A stretch of 64,000 nt of DNA from Pseudomonas asplenii (GTDB lineage Bacteria > Pseudomonadota > Gammaproteobacteria > Pseudomonadales > Pseudomonadaceae): NCBI RefSeq assembly GCF_900105475.1, contig NZ_LT629777.1:6448001-6512000 (forward strand). Direction: 5' to 3'. Both the position numbers and the translations under genes were made by a program. Of this stretch, positions 9,233-19,900 are shown one piece after another. Each line of letters opens with the position of its first letter. Position 1 is the stretch's first letter. The notes below the pieces were generated by a model. It was not told the DNA's origin, made no database searches, and was given only the letters and a program-made list of their open reading frames with translations.

Positions 9233-10119
9233 TGCACCAGCGCGCCGCCGCCCAGGCCGGTCGGGTCGGCACGCTCACGCAGGCGATGGCCGACCACCGC
9301 CGGCAGCACCGCCTGCACATCCTCCGGAATCACGTAATCGCGCCCGGCCAGTAACGCCCAGGCCCGGGCTGCAGCGAGGATCGCCAGGCTCGCCCGGGGC
9401 GAAAGGCCCCAGGCGAACTGTGCTTCGCTACGGGTCGCGCCGACCAGACGCAGAACGTAGTCCACCAGCGGATCACTGGCCCGCACCTGCTTGACCTCCT
9501 GCTGCAAGGCGGCCAGTTCGCCATGACTGAGGATCGGCGGCAGACGAGGTAGCAGGTCACGCCGCGAAGCCCCCAGCAGCAGGGCCTTTTCCGCCGCCTG
9601 GGCCGGGTAGCCAAGAGACACACGCATCAGGAAACGATCGAGCTGCGACTCGGGCAAGGCAAAGGTGCCACCCTGCGTGCTGGGGTTCTGCGTGGCGATC
9701 ACAAAGAACGGCGACGGTAGCGGTCGGGTGGCGCCTTCGATGGTCACCTGGCCTTCTTCCATGGCTTCGAGCAGGGCGCTCTGGCTCTTGGGCGTGGCCC
9801 GGTTGATTTCATCGGCCAATACCAGTTCGGCGAAAATCGGCCCGGGATGGAACACGAAGCCGCCGCTGTCCTTGTCGAACACCGAAGTGCCGAGAATGTC
9901 GCTGGGCAGCAGATCGGAAGTGAACTGGATACGCTGGAAACTCAGGCCAAGGACCTTGGCCAGGGTATGACTGAGGGTGGTTTTGCCCATGCCGGGCAGG
10001 TCTTCGATCAACAGATGGCCGTCGGCCAGAATGCAGGTCAGCGCCAGACGCACCTGCGCATCCTTGCCCAATATCACCTGATTGACGGCTTGCAGGCAGG
10101 CTTGCAGTTTACTGCGCAT
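9202..10119 (-). CDS. MoxR-family AAA+ ATPase
   Basis: 305 aa, the usual MoxR length. Walker A is at residues 41-48 (LPGMGKTT) and Walker B is LVLADEINRATPKSQ; the arginine-finger region and the sensor-2 region (RASLAILAAARAWALL) follow. MoxR ATPases are chaperone-like proteins that mature or remodel partner complexes, commonly partners encoded next door with VWA/DUF58 domains. It is the first gene of the minus-strand operon moxR-DUF58-tgpA-CHAD, with overlaps throughout. No promoter stands out in the preceding 250 bp. Confidence 0.92.
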   Translation of the reverse strand: MRSKLQACLQAVNQVILGKDAQVRLALTCILADGHLLIEDLPGMGKTTLSHTLAKVLGLSFQRIQFTSDLLPSDILGTSVFDKDSGGFVFHPGPIFAELVLADEINRATPKSQSALLEAMEEGQVTIEGATRPLPSPFFVIATQNPSTQGGTFALPESQLDRFLMRVSLGYPAQAAEKALLLGASRRDLLPRLPPILSHGELAALQQEVKQVRASDPLVDYVLRLVGATRSEAQFAWGLSPRASLAILAAARAWALLAGRDYVIPEDVQAVLPAVVGHRLRERADPTGLGGGALVQWLLREVSAL

Positions 10120-10368
10120 CGGCAGACATCCAAACGTGGGGAAACAGCAAGGATAGTACCGAACCGGTAAAACCAGGCTCTACCCTGCCGTTGTGGCAAG
10201 CACTCTTACCCTTGTAGAGCCGGCTTCATCCGCAAAGAACGATGACGAGGTCTTGCTGAAAACACCCGTCGCCCTCTTGGCGAATGAAACCGGCCACACA
10301 AGAGGCATTCCAATCCCTTGCAGAGAAAGGGCTCCTACACCGTCAGGCGCCCCGCCTCCCGATACCGA

Positions 10369-10647
10369 TCAACGACCCGCGCGCGACTCACGGATGTAGA
10401 ACCGCGCCTTCTCGGCCTTGGCCGAGCAACCCTCGTAGGCTTCGAACTGCTGCTGGGTCTTGGCCCCGGTCAGCAACGAGAGCGCCTTGGAGTAGCTCAC
10501 GGTCCCGGCAAAGCCTTCGGCCTTGGCCAAGTCCAGCTCATGCCAGGCCGCATCCAGCTGGGTCCCGCAGCTTTCGCGGTAAGCGGTCTTGCCCGCACAA
10601 CCGGCCAACGACAATGCAATCAACGGCACACAGATCCAGGCTTTCAT
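10369..10647 (-). CDS. Small lipoprotein, function unknown
   Basis: 92 aa from the ATG at 10647. The N-terminus MKAWICVPLIALSLAGC is a lipoprotein signal with lipobox LAGC, so Cys17 should be lipidated. The mature part is mostly helical with two further cysteines (ESCGTQ and YEGCSAKAE) that might form a disulfide. Alternating Ala, Leu and Glu/Lys residues suggest a short helical hairpin. The residue after the lipid Cys is Ala, which does not signal inner-membrane retention, so the outer membrane is likely. I do not recognise a named family beyond small pseudomonad lipoproteins. Confidence 0.75.
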   Translation of the reverse strand: MKAWICVPLIALSLAGCAGKTAYRESCGTQLDAAWHELDLAKAEGFAGTVSYSKALSLLTGAKTQQQFEAYEGCSAKAEKARFYIRESRAGR

Positions 10648-10838
10648 CGATGACACCTCAAGAAAAAAACAGTCGTGCAGCTTATGACGGCGCGCCAGGC
10701 AAAAAGTGCCTTGTCCGCTCCAGCAAGCTTAACCAATCCATGGAAATCGGCGCCAGCCCGTCCTCGTCAAGGACGCGGCGATTGTACCGCAGCCTGCCTT
10801 GGGTGCATTGTGGGTGACCGGCTGGAAAGGAGTGCATG

Positions 10839-11879
10839 ATGAAAAAACGTGTCGCATTGGTGCTGGGCTCGGGTGGGGCCCGCGGTTACGCCCATATCGG
10901 GGTGATCGAAGAGATCGAAAGGCGCGGTTATGAGATCGCCTGTATCGCCGGCTGCTCCATGGGCGCAGTGGTCGGCGGTATCTATGCTGCCGGCAAGCTC
11001 GACGAGTACCGCAACTGGATCGAGAGCCTGGACTATCTGGATGTCCTGCGCCTGGTCGACGTCAGTTTCAGGCTGGGAGCGATCCGTGGCGAAAAGGTCT
11101 TCGGCCAGATCCGCAAGATCGTCGGCGAAATCGATATCGAAAACCTGCGGATTCCCTACACAGCAGTCGCCGCCGACCTGACCAATCAACAGGAGATCTG
11201 GTTCCAGGAAGGTTGTCTGCACCAGGCCATGCGCGCCTCGGCGGCCATTCCGAGCCTGTTCACCCCGGTCATGCAGGGTAATCGCATGCTGGTCGACGGT
11301 GGCATTCTCAACCCGCTGCCGATCGTGCCGGTGGTCTCCAGCCACTGCGACCTGATCATCGCCGTCAACCTCAACTCCACCAACCAGAAGCAGTACCAAC
11401 TGCCGGTGATCCAGCGCCCGCCCGCCTTCAAGAGCCGCTTCAATGCGCTGCTCAGTTCCATGGGTTCGCGCCTGCCGTTCCGGCGCAAGCAGGCCGAGGA
11501 GTTGCTGCGCCTGGAGCAGCAGACCCTCGCCGCGGACGCGGCAGACATCACCAACGCCTGGCTCGACCCCGCCGAACCGACCGCTCAACAACCGGCGGCG
11601 GCACCGCAGGACGCTGGTGCGCCGAAGTCCGCGACCGGTTCGTTCATCATCGACAATGTCGGCCCGGCGTCATTGCTGGACCTGATCAACCAGAGTTTCG
11701 AAGTGATGCAGACGTCGCTGGCGCAGTACAAGATCGCCGGTTATCCGCCGGATATCCTGATCAACGTGCCCAAGCGGGTGTGCCGGTTCTTCGAGTTCTA
11801 CAAGGCGCCCGAGTTGATCGCCCTGGGGCGCGAGATCGCCCGCGATACCCTCGATCGCTACGAGGAGGAGCGCCGCTGA
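10839..11879 (+). CDS. Patatin-like phospholipase (RssA type)
   Basis: Patatin proteins are Ser-Asp dyad lipid acyl hydrolases. All marks are here: oxyanion loop GSGGARG at residues 10-16, nucleophile elbow GCSMG with Ser40, and catalytic Asp153 in VDGGILNP. 346 aa. The ATG at 10839 is preferred over the one at 10836 because AAAGGAG at 10826-10832 is 6 bp away rather than 3. There is no signal peptide, so it is probably cytoplasmic or membrane-peripheral. A Pro/Ala-rich linker follows the catalytic domain (about residues 248-268). It converges with kdpE. Confidence 0.88.
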   Translation: MKKRVALVLGSGGARGYAHIGVIEEIERRGYEIACIAGCSMGAVVGGIYAAGKLDEYRNWIESLDYLDVLRLVDVSFRLGAIRGEKVFGQIRKIVGEIDIENLRIPYTAVAADLTNQQEIWFQEGCLHQAMRASAAIPSLFTPVMQGNRMLVDGGILNPLPIVPVVSSHCDLIIAVNLNSTNQKQYQLPVIQRPPAFKSRFNALLSSMGSRLPFRRKQAEELLRLEQQTLAADAADITNAWLDPAEPTAQQPAAAPQDAGAPKSATGSFIIDNVGPASLLDLINQSFEVMQTSLAQYKIAGYPPDILINVPKRVCRFFEFYKAPELIALGREIARDTLDRYEEERR

Positions 11880-11953
11880 GGTTGCAGGTGAGCAGCCTGC
11901 CACACAAGCCGCCCTCGCCCCACTCGCCCCTTCACTCCAAAATCAGCCCGTTA

Positions 11954-12649
11954 TCAGCCCCGGTTATCGAGCAGGCGATAGCCGATACCGGCCTCGGTGA
12001 CGATGAAACGCGGGCAGGTCGGGTCATCCGCCAGTTTCTGACGCAGGTGCCCGACCACGATCCGCAGGTAGTGGCTGTCCTCGGTATGGGTCGGCCCCCA
12101 GATGTCCTTGAGCAGTTGCTGCTGGGTGATGACCCGCCCGGGATGCCGTGCCAACTGGGCAAGCACCGCATACTCCTTGCGGGTCAACGCCACTTCCACG
12201 CCTTCCAGCGACACCCGGCGATACGCCAGGTCGACGGTCAGCGGACCGAATATCAGCGCCGCCTCCTGGACCTCGCCAGCCGGCACCTGGCGCAGCAGCG
12301 CACGGATGCGCGCGAGAAACTCCTGGATGCCAAAGGGCTTGGTCACATAGTCATTGGCACCACCGTCCAGGGCCTGGACCTTCTGGGCTTCACTGGCCCG
12401 CACCGACAGCACCAGCACCGGCGCGCCGGACCATTCGCGAAACTCGCGCAGCACCTGCTGGCCGTCCATGTCCGGCAACCCGAGGTCGAGCACCAGCAGG
12501 TCGGGCTTGTTCAAGGCGGCATGCGCCAGCCCTTCGGTGCCGGTACCCGCCTCCAGTACCTTGTAGCCCTGGGAAGCCAGGCTGATACGCAGGAACTTGC
12601 GAATCTGCGGTTCGTCGTCGATGACCAGAATGGTCGCTATCGGATTCAT
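11954..12649 (-). CDS. kdpE: KdpE response regulator
   Basis: 231 aa OmpR-type regulator: receiver domain residues 1-120 with phosphoacceptor Asp55 (LLVLDLGLPD) and acidic pocket DDE at 11-13, then a winged-helix DNA-binding domain (LTRKEYAVLAQLARHPGRVI, ending TEAGIGYRLL). It is phosphorylated by KdpD under K+ limitation and activates kdpFABC. It lies 36 bp after kdpD on the same strand, after kdpFABC. An alternative assignment to another OmpR regulator is unlikely given the position. Confidence 0.95.
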   Translation of the reverse strand: MNPIATILVIDDEPQIRKFLRISLASQGYKVLEAGTGTEGLAHAALNKPDLLVLDLGLPDMDGQQVLREFREWSGAPVLVLSVRASEAQKVQALDGGANDYVTKPFGIQEFLARIRALLRQVPAGEVQEAALIFGPLTVDLAYRRVSLEGVEVALTRKEYAVLAQLARHPGRVITQQQLLKDIWGPTHTEDSHYLRIVVGHLRQKLADDPTCPRFIVTEAGIGYRLLDNRG

Positions 12650-12685
12650 GGTTGGCGCATCGTCATGAGGAATCGTCGAAGCATA

Positions 12686-15337
12686 TCAGGCTTCACTTTC
12701 AAATCCCGGCTGCTCCTGCAAGGGCAGGAATAAGGTGATACAGGTACCCCGACCGTCGATCCCCTCTGCCACGCCGATATGCCCGCCGTGGGCACCGACC
12801 ATACCCTGACAGATCGCCAGTCCAAGCCCCGTGCCCTGGCCGCCGCGATCACCACGAGCAGCGGTATAGAACATGTCGAAGATCTTGCTCCGCTCCTCCT
12901 CTGGAATACCCGGGCCTTCATCACTGACCGAGAAGAACAGTTCGCCGTCGGCAGCTCCCGCACCGATTTGCAGGCGACCCTGGCTCGGCGAAAACCGCGC
13001 GGCGTTTTCCATGACATTGACCAGGGCCTGCTCGATCAGCGCCGCATGCACGTAGAGCAACGGCAGCTCATCGGGCACCCGCGTGCTGACCTGCAACGGC
13101 GCCAGCACCGCACGCAAGCGATTCAGGGCGCTGCCGACGATATCCGCCGGCGCTACCCAGTCCCGGGCCAGTTTCAGCGCGCCGTGACCAAGGCGCGTCA
13201 TGTCGAGCAGGTTCTGGATATAGCGGTCGAGCCGTTCGGCCTCGTCGCGGGTGCCTTCCAGCAGTTCCTGGCGATCGTCCGGCGGAATCGCTTCGCCCAG
13301 GGCCAGCAGGCTGTCGATACTGCCACGCATCGAAGTCAGCGGCGTGCGCAGGTCATGGGAAACCGACGCCAGCAGGGCACTGCGCAGTTGCTCGGTTTCC
13401 CCGTGCAGACGCGCCGCCTCCAGATCATCGGCCAGTTGCGCCCGGGCCAGGGCCTGGGCCAGTGGTTGGCTCAACGCGGTCAGCAGGCGACGGCGCTGGC
13501 CGGTCAACGCCTGGCCTTCGCGGGGACGCACACCGAGTAACGCCAGCGGCCCCTCCTCCGCCGACAGCGGCCACCACCACCAACGCCCGAACGGCAAGGT
13601 GCCGGTACCCATTCCAGCGGGTTGGTCGTGCTGCCAGGCCCAGTCGGCGGCAGCACGTTCGGCTTCGGAAAACACCAACGCCCCACCGCTCTCGACAGTC
13701 CAGCCCCCCTGACCATCACGATTGAGCAGGCACAACTCCAGTTCCTCCCAACCGCTGAGGTGTTGCGACGCGGCACTGATGACCGCCTGGCGATCGGTGG
13801 CAGCGGTCAACTTGCGCGACAGGTCGAGCAGTTCGCTGGTTTCCTCCTGGGTATCGCGCAGCGCCTGCAATTGTCGGCGCTGGCGGGCCGCCAGGTTGCC
13901 GGTCAACGCCGCCATCATCAGGAAGAACAGCAGCGTCAGCACATCCTCTTCGCGCTGGATGGCGAAGGAAAAGTTCGGCGGGATGAACAGGAAGTCATAG
14001 GTCAGGAACGACAGCACCGCGCAGGCCAGGGAAGGGCCAAGACTGCTGCGCACCGCCACCAGCAGCACCGCAGCGAGGAATACCAGGGAGATGTTCGGCA
14101 GCGGCAACACACTGGCCACCCCCCAGGCCAGGCCACTGGCCAACACCGTTGCCAGCAGCGCCAGCAGGTAGTCGAGCCAGACCACCGCCTGGGGTTCGCG
14201 AACGCGCGGCGGGTGCGGCTCCTCCAGGCTGTCGAGGACGTTGATTTCCAGCCCACGGGCATTACGCAACAGCCGCGCGGCCAATCCGCCGCCGAACAAG
14301 CGGCGGCGCAGGCGCTGGCGGGACTGGCCGACCAGCACCAGGCTGGCCCGACGCTCGGCGGCATGCTGGATCAGCGTCTTGGCCACCTCCCCGGCCCGCA
14401 GCAGGACCACTTCGCCACCGAGCCGCTCGGCCAGTTGCTGGGCACTTTGCAGACGCAGCCGCGACTGCTCGTCACGATGGCGACCGTTATCCACATGCAC
14501 CAGGCTCCAGGGCAGATGACGGCGCTGAGCGACCCGGCTGGCATGCCGCACCAGGCGCTCGGCCTGGGCATCGCCGTCCACGCCAACCAACAACCGCCCG
14601 CGAATGGCCGGCGCGGCCTGACCGAGGGTCCGATAGCCCAGGGCCAGATCATTGTCGACCTGGGCGGCAGCGGTCTGCATCGCCAGCTCGCGCAAGGCGT
14701 TGAGATTGGTCTGGGTGAAAAACGCGTCGATTGCCGCCCGGGCCTGCTCCGGTACGTAGACCTTGCCGTCGCGCAGGCGCTCGAGCAATTCCCGTGGAGG
14801 CAAATCGATCAGCAACAGTTCGTCGGCTTCCTGCAAGACCCAATCCGGCAGCGTCTCGCGCACCTGCACGCCGGTGATGCCGCGCACTTGGTCATTGAGG
14901 CTTTCCAGGTGCTGAACGTTGACCGTGGTGAACACGTCGATGCCGGCGGCGAGCAGTTCCTGGACATCCTGCCAGCGTTTCAGATGGCGGCTGCCTGGGG
15001 CATTGCTGTGGGCCAGTTCGTCGACCAGCACCAGTGTCGGGCGGGCCTTGAGCAGGCCGTCGAGATCCATTTCCTCAAGCTGTACGCCACGATACTCGGA
15101 GCGTACCTGAGGCAGTTGCGGCAGCCCGGTGAGCAGCATCTCGGTCTCTGCCCGGCCATGGGTCTCGACCACGCCGACGATCAGCTTCACACCCTGGCGC
15201 AATTGCGTATGCGCCGCCTGCAACATCGCGTAGGTCTTGCCCACTCCCGGCGCGGCCCCCAGGAATACCTTGAGCCGGCCACGGCCGGTGCGGGGCAGTT
15301 CGGCTAACAGCGCGTCGGCGCGACCGGAATCACTCAT
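12686..15337 (-). CDS. kdpD: KdpD sensor histidine kinase
   Basis: 883 aa from the ATG at 15337 (the longer frame lacks a better site). Order: KdpD N-terminal domain with Walker A at residues 27-35 (GAAPGVGKT), universal-stress-protein domain (about 245-365), four close membrane helices of the DUF4118 type (about 395-490), a GAF-like region, HisKA with phosphoacceptor His661 (SVSHDLRTPL), and HATPase (VMENAARFSP, SDEGPGI, GQGTGLGLAI). It senses low K+ or cell ionic state and controls KdpE. It starts 149 bp after kdpC, a gap that carries a perfect 14-bp hairpin. Confidence 0.96.
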   Translation of the reverse strand: MSDSGRADALLAELPRTGRGRLKVFLGAAPGVGKTYAMLQAAHTQLRQGVKLIVGVVETHGRAETEMLLTGLPQLPQVRSEYRGVQLEEMDLDGLLKARPTLVLVDELAHSNAPGSRHLKRWQDVQELLAAGIDVFTTVNVQHLESLNDQVRGITGVQVRETLPDWVLQEADELLLIDLPPRELLERLRDGKVYVPEQARAAIDAFFTQTNLNALRELAMQTAAAQVDNDLALGYRTLGQAAPAIRGRLLVGVDGDAQAERLVRHASRVAQRRHLPWSLVHVDNGRHRDEQSRLRLQSAQQLAERLGGEVVLLRAGEVAKTLIQHAAERRASLVLVGQSRQRLRRRLFGGGLAARLLRNARGLEINVLDSLEEPHPPRVREPQAVVWLDYLLALLATVLASGLAWGVASVLPLPNISLVFLAAVLLVAVRSSLGPSLACAVLSFLTYDFLFIPPNFSFAIQREEDVLTLLFFLMMAALTGNLAARQRRQLQALRDTQEETSELLDLSRKLTAATDRQAVISAASQHLSGWEELELCLLNRDGQGGWTVESGGALVFSEAERAAADWAWQHDQPAGMGTGTLPFGRWWWWPLSAEEGPLALLGVRPREGQALTGQRRRLLTALSQPLAQALARAQLADDLEAARLHGETEQLRSALLASVSHDLRTPLTSMRGSIDSLLALGEAIPPDDRQELLEGTRDEAERLDRYIQNLLDMTRLGHGALKLARDWVAPADIVGSALNRLRAVLAPLQVSTRVPDELPLLYVHAALIEQALVNVMENAARFSPSQGRLQIGAGAADGELFFSVSDEGPGIPEEERSKIFDMFYTAARGDRGGQGTGLGLAICQGMVGAHGGHIGVAEGIDGRGTCITLFLPLQEQPGFESEA

Positions 15338-15409
15338 GTATGGGGTTCTCACTGTTGGAACGGATACTGCCACCCGGATAGGGGGTTAGGGTTTTGGGTC
15401 GGGCTGGAA

Positions 15410-15442
15410 GGCCTCTTCGCGGCGGTTAGCCGCGAAGAGGCC
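15410..15442. repeat. Perfect 14-bp inverted repeat between kdpC and kdpD
   Basis: Left arm 15410-15423 and right arm 15429-15442 are perfectly complementary with a 5-nt loop (GGTTA). The arm GGCCTCTTCGCGGC resembles the REP sequences common in P. putida-type genomes. There is no T-run on the minus-strand side, so a classical intrinsic terminator is not shown. It could still stabilise the kdpFABC transcript end or lower read-through into kdpDE. Confidence 0.7.
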
Positions 15443-15486
15443 AGCCAACCTTGTCCAATTTCCCACAAACAACAGCACTCACCGAG

Positions 15487-16038
15487 TTATTTCGAGAGAT
15501 CGGCCAGCGCCGCATTCAATGCAAGCACATTGACCACCGGCGGGCCAATCAACGGCTGTTCGATGTGCGCCTCCAGCAGTTTTTCGACGGTGGCCGCCGG
15601 CAGGTTGCGCGCCTGCGCCACCCGCGCCAGTTGATAGCGAACGGCGGCGGGTGGCAAGTGCGGATCAAGGCCACTGCCAGACGTGGTCAGCAGCGCCAGG
15701 GGAACCGGCCCCTGGCTTGGTACGGCCTGCTTGGCCGCATCATCGAAAATTCGCGTCGCCAGCGCCGGGTTGCTCGGGGCCAGGTTGCTTGCGCTACTGG
15801 ACACCGTGGCAAAGGCCCCGGCCGATGGGCGCGGGTGGAACCAGGCATCGCCAGTGAAGTCCTGGGCAATCAGTGACGAACCGCGGACCTTGCCATCGGC
15901 ATCGATCAGCAGGCTGCCATTGGCCTGGTCGGGGAAAACGGCCTGGGCCACACCGGTCACCACCAGCGGATAGGCAATACCGGTCAACAGGGTCATCAGG
16001 GCCAACAGGCTCAGGGCTGGGCGCCATACGGTAGACAT
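15487..16038 (-). CDS. kdpC: KdpC subunit of the potassium-transporting ATPase
   Basis: 183 aa, normal for KdpC. One N-terminal membrane helix (about residues 8-30, [18 protein letters not shown]) anchors a periplasmic domain. The conserved [20 protein letters not shown] stretch is typical of the family. KdpC stabilises the KdpFABC complex and increases affinity for ATP and K+. It follows kdpB by about 76 bp. Confidence 0.95.
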   Translation of the reverse strand: MSTVWRPALSLLALMTLLTGIAYPLVVTGVAQAVFPDQANGSLLIDADGKVRGSSLIAQDFTGDAWFHPRPSAGAFATVSSSASNLAPSNPALATRIFDDAAKQAVPSQGPVPLALLTTSGSGLDPHLPPAAVRYQLARVAQARNLPAATVEKLLEAHIEQPLIGPPVVNVLALNAALADLSK

Positions 16039-16114
16039 GTTCAGTTCCTCAATTCGGGTAATGCAGCGATTGGGCCAGGCCAGCCCGCGCCTGCAAGGGA
16101 GCGGGCTGGAGGGG

Positions 16115-18172
16115 CTACACCAGATGCAACGCGGTCAGCAGCAGGTCGATGGCCTTGATGCCCACGAACGGCACCAGAATCCCGCCCAGGCCATAGATCA
16201 GCAGGTTGCGTCGCAGCAGCTGCGCGGCGCTGGCCGCCTGCACTCTTACGCCACGCAGCGCCAGCGGGATCAGCACGACGATGATCAGCGCGTTAAAGAC
16301 GATCGCCGAGAGGATCGCGCTCTGCGGACTGGCCAACTGCATGACGTTGAGCACCCCGAGCTGTGGATAGATCGCCGCAAACAGCGCCGGCAGGATCGCG
16401 AAGTACTTGGCCACATCGTTGGCGATCGAGAAGGTGGTCAACGCACCCCGGGTCACCAGCAACTCCTTGCCGATCTGCACCACGTCCAGCAACTTGGTCG
16501 GATCGCTGTCGAGGTCGACCATGTTCGCCGCTTCCCGCGCGGCCTGGGTGCCATCGTTCATCGCCATGCCGACATCGGCCTGAGCCAGTGCCGGGGCGTC
16601 GTTGGCGCCGTCGCCGCACATTGCCACCAGGCGACCGTCGTTCTGTTCCAGACGGATACGCGCCAGTTTCTTCTCCGGCGTGGCCTCGGCCAGTACGTCA
16701 TCGACCCCGGCCTCGGCAGCGATCGCCGCCGCCGTCAGCGGGTTGTCGCCGGTCACCATGACGGTGCGGATCCCCAGTTTGCGCAGTTCGGCGAAGCGCT
16801 CGCGGATGCCCGGCTTGACCACGTCCTTGAGATGAATAGCGCCAAGCAGCTTGCCTTCGCCACAGACCAGCAAGGGAGTGCCGCCACTCTGGGCAATCTT
16901 GTCGATCTCCCGGGACAGCGCCGGTTGCAGGTCACTGCGTTGCTGACCCAGGAATGCCAGCAGCGAATCCACCGCACCCTTGCGATACACCCGGCCCTGA
17001 TGGTCGACACCGGACAAGCGGGTTTCGGCGCTGAACGGCACGGCGGTCAGTTCGGTAGCCGCCGGTTCCGGCTGTGGATAAAGATCACGCAGGTATTCGA
17101 CGATCGACTTGCCTTCAGCGGTCTCGTCGGCCAGCGAGGCCAGCAAGGCGCCTTGGGCCAACTCGCGCACCGGCACACCCGGCGCCGGATGAATCGCACT
17201 GCAACGGCGGTTACCGAAGGTGATGGTGCCGGTCTTGTCCAGCAACAGCACATGCACGTCGCCGGCCGCCTCCACCGCCCGGCCAGACTTGGCGATCACG
17301 TTCAGACGCACCAGGCGGTCCATCCCGGCAATACCGATGGCCGACAGCAAACCGCCAATGGTGGTCGGGATCAACGTCACCAGCAGCGCCACCAGGAACA
17401 CCAGCGGCAGGCTGCCACCGGCAAAGTGGGCGAACGGCTGCAGGGTCACCACCACCAGCAGGAAGATCAGCGTCAGACCGATCAGCAGGATGTCCAGCGC
17501 AACTTCATTGGGCGTCTTCTGGCGCTTGGCGCCTTCCACCAGGGCGATCATGCGGTCCAGGGTCGACTCACCGGGGTTGCTGGTGATGCGTATCAACAAC
17601 CAGTCGGATACCAGCCGAGTGTTGCCGGTGACAGCCGAACGGTCGCCGCCGGATTCGCGAATCACCGGTGCCGATTCACCGGTGATCGCTGCTTCGTTCA
17701 CCGCGGCGATGCCCTCGATCACCTCGCCGTCGCCGGGAATCATTTCGCCGGCTTCGACGCGCACCACATCCCCCTTGCGCAAGCTGTTGGCGGGCACCAC
17801 CTGGAAGCTGTTGTCAGCCTTGCGCCGCCGTGCGCTCAAGCCCTCGCTGCCGGCCTTGAGGCTGTCGGCGCGGGCCTTGCCCCGCCCTTCGGCAAGGGCT
17901 TCGGCGAAGTTGGCGAAGAGCACGGTGAACCACAGCCAAATGGCGATCTGCACCGCGACGAAGGTCGGCACGGCGCTGTTGGGGATCAGGCAGAGGACAG
18001 TGGTCAGGATCGCTGTCAGTTCCACCACCAGCATCACCGGCGCGCGTTGCAACTGGCGCGGGTCGAGCTTGACGAAAGCTTGTACCAGCGCCGGCCGCCA
18101 CAGGTCGGCAAAAGTGGTCTTGGGCTGTTCGACGACAGCCGGTTTTGTTGCGGGAAGCGGCATGTTCATCAT
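16115..18172 (-). CDS. kdpB: KdpB, catalytic P-type ATPase subunit
   Basis: 685 aa. Phosphorylated Asp312 sits in [11 protein letters not shown]; the actuator-domain TGES motif is at 164-167, and the hinge motif [19 protein letters not shown] follows later. The TGES serine corresponds to the regulatory serine phosphorylated in E. coli KdpB. It drives K+ uptake through KdpA. The ATGs at 18172, 18169 and 18163 are all possible; 18172 and 18169 fit the GAGGA just upstream. It starts 7 bp after the kdpA stop. Confidence 0.96.
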   Translation of the reverse strand: MMNMPLPATKPAVVEQPKTTFADLWRPALVQAFVKLDPRQLQRAPVMLVVELTAILTTVLCLIPNSAVPTFVAVQIAIWLWFTVLFANFAEALAEGRGKARADSLKAGSEGLSARRRKADNSFQVVPANSLRKGDVVRVEAGEMIPGDGEVIEGIAAVNEAAITGESAPVIRESGGDRSAVTGNTRLVSDWLLIRITSNPGESTLDRMIALVEGAKRQKTPNEVALDILLIGLTLIFLLVVVTLQPFAHFAGGSLPLVFLVALLVTLIPTTIGGLLSAIGIAGMDRLVRLNVIAKSGRAVEAAGDVHVLLLDKTGTITFGNRRCSAIHPAPGVPVRELAQGALLASLADETAEGKSIVEYLRDLYPQPEPAATELTAVPFSAETRLSGVDHQGRVYRKGAVDSLLAFLGQQRSDLQPALSREIDKIAQSGGTPLLVCGEGKLLGAIHLKDVVKPGIRERFAELRKLGIRTVMVTGDNPLTAAAIAAEAGVDDVLAEATPEKKLARIRLEQNDGRLVAMCGDGANDAPALAQADVGMAMNDGTQAAREAANMVDLDSDPTKLLDVVQIGKELLVTRGALTTFSIANDVAKYFAILPALFAAIYPQLGVLNVMQLASPQSAILSAIVFNALIIVVLIPLALRGVRVQAASAAQLLRRNLLIYGLGGILVPFVGIKAIDLLLTALHLV

Positions 18173-18179
18173 CAGATCC

Positions 18180-19889
18180 TCAGTTCTTCAGTCCAGGCAC
18201 AATCAGGCTCAAATGCTCTGCAATCGGTCCCAGAGCCAAGGCCGGCAGGAACGTCAGGCCACCCACCAGCAGGATCGTCACGGTCAACAGGGTGACGAAC
18301 AGCGGGCCATGGGTTGGAAAGCTGTTCTGCCCGACCGGCACGGTTTTCTTCAGAGCCAGGCTGCCTGCCAGGGCCAGCACCGGGAGGATGTAGCCGAAGC
18401 GACCCAACAGCATGGCGAGGCTCAGCATCAGATTGTGGAACGAGGTGTTGCCGCTGAAACCGCCGAACGCCGAGCCGTTGTTGGCACTGGCCGAGGTGTA
18501 GGCGTACAGCAACTGGCTGAAACCATGGGCGCCGGGATTGCTGACCGCACCAGCCGGGCCAGGCAGGCTGGCGGCGATGGCACCGAGCACCAGGGTGCCG
18601 ATCGGCATCACCAGCAGGGTCACCACCAGCAGTTGCACTTCCCGGGCCTGGAGTTTCTTGCCCAGATATTCCGGGGTCCGACCGATCATCAGGCCGGCGA
18701 GGAACACCGCGATCAGCACGTTCAGCAACATGCCGTAGAGGCCCGCGCCGACGCCGCCGAAGATCACTTCACCGACCATCATGTTGACCAGCGCGACCAT
18801 GCCGCTCAGCGGGTTGAGGCTGTCGTGCATCGCGTTGACCGAACCGTTGGACGCGGCGGTGGTGGTCACCGCCCAGAGCACCGTACCGGTGGTGCCGAAA
18901 CGGGTTTCCTTGCCTTCCAGCGGCGCGGTCTGCTCCACCAGCGGGTTGTTCAGCGTCGGGTTCGGCTGGTACTCGGCATACAGCGAGACCGCGCCACCGA
19001 TCAGCAGCAGGGCCAGCATACAACCGAGAATCGCGCGGCTCTGGCGCAGGTCCTTGACGTAGTGACCGAAGGTGAACACCAGTGCCGCCGGGATCAGAAT
19101 GATCGAGGCCAGTTCGATCAGGTCGCTCCAGGCCGTCGGGTTTTCGAACGGGTGCGCCGAGTTGGCACCGAAGAAACCGCCGCCGTTGGTACCCAACTGC
19201 TTGATGGCGATCTGGCTGGCCGCCGGGCCGAGCGGAATCACCTGGTCGACACCCTGCAGGGTCACGGCATTGACGTAGTGCGCGAAAGTCTGCGGCACGC
19301 CCTGCCATACCAGGAACAGCGCCAGCAACAGACACAGCGGCAGCAGGCCATAGAGGGTGGCGCGGGTCATGTCGACCCAGAAGTTGCCGAGGGTTGCCGC
19401 CGAACGACGGGCGATACCCCGACACAGCGCGACCAGCACAGCCAGGCCGGTGGCGGCACTGACGAAGTTCTGCACGGTCAGGCCGGCCATCTGGCTCAGG
19501 TAGCTGAGGGAGGCCTCGCCGCTATAGTTCTGCCAGTTGGTGTTGGTCATGAAACTGACCGCGGTATTGAACGCCAACGTCCACTCCTGACCCGGCAGGT
19601 TCTGCGGGTTGAGCGGCAGGTATTGCTGGAACAGCAGGATCGCGAACAGCAGTGCGAAACCGGCGAAGTTGAAGGCCAGCAGGGCCAGGGTGTACTTCTG
19701 CCAGCTCTGTTCCTCCTTGTCATCGACACCGGACAGGCGATAGCAGACCCGCTCCACCGGCCCCAATACCGGCGTCAGCCAGGTACGCCGCCCCTCCATC
19801 ACGTTGTAGTAAAACCGCCCCAGAGCGGGCGCAGGCAACAGCACCAGCGCCAGGAAGGCCAAGATCAGCCAATAGTCATAAGCCTGCAT
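18180..19889 (-). CDS. kdpA: KdpA, K+-binding and translocating subunit
   Basis: 569 aa with about ten membrane helices, a KcsA-like superfamily protein with four selectivity-filter repeats; one is visible as [19 protein letters not shown] and another as [14 protein letters not shown]. It forms the K+ entry path in KdpFABC. The N-terminus [19 protein letters not shown] is a clear first helix. It begins 11 bp downstream of kdpF. Confidence 0.96.
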   Translation of the reverse strand: MQAYDYWLILAFLALVLLPAPALGRFYYNVMEGRRTWLTPVLGPVERVCYRLSGVDDKEEQSWQKYTLALLAFNFAGFALLFAILLFQQYLPLNPQNLPGQEWTLAFNTAVSFMTNTNWQNYSGEASLSYLSQMAGLTVQNFVSAATGLAVLVALCRGIARRSAATLGNFWVDMTRATLYGLLPLCLLLALFLVWQGVPQTFAHYVNAVTLQGVDQVIPLGPAASQIAIKQLGTNGGGFFGANSAHPFENPTAWSDLIELASIILIPAALVFTFGHYVKDLRQSRAILGCMLALLLIGGAVSLYAEYQPNPTLNNPLVEQTAPLEGKETRFGTTGTVLWAVTTTAASNGSVNAMHDSLNPLSGMVALVNMMVGEVIFGGVGAGLYGMLLNVLIAVFLAGLMIGRTPEYLGKKLQAREVQLLVVTLLVMPIGTLVLGAIAASLPGPAGAVSNPGAHGFSQLLYAYTSASANNGSAFGGFSGNTSFHNLMLSLAMLLGRFGYILPVLALAGSLALKKTVPVGQNSFPTHGPLFVTLLTVTILLVGGLTFLPALALGPIAEHLSLIVPGLKN

Positions 19890-19900
19890 AACCGCCGCTC

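Noticed and set aside
10170..10368. Possible REP-like fragments (AGCCGGCTTCATCCGC and neighbours)
   Set aside because: Too degenerate and without a convincing inverted partner to call a repeat.
12686..15337. kdpD considered as possible fusion because of its length
   Set aside because: N-terminal KdpD domain, USP, DUF4118, GAF, HisKA and HATPase are the normal order and length.
16037..18295. Very long open frame (752 codons) antisense to kdpB
   Set aside because: High-GC codon bias of kdpB leaves the opposite strand open; the product is Gln/His/Arg-rich with no domain, while kdpB is certain.
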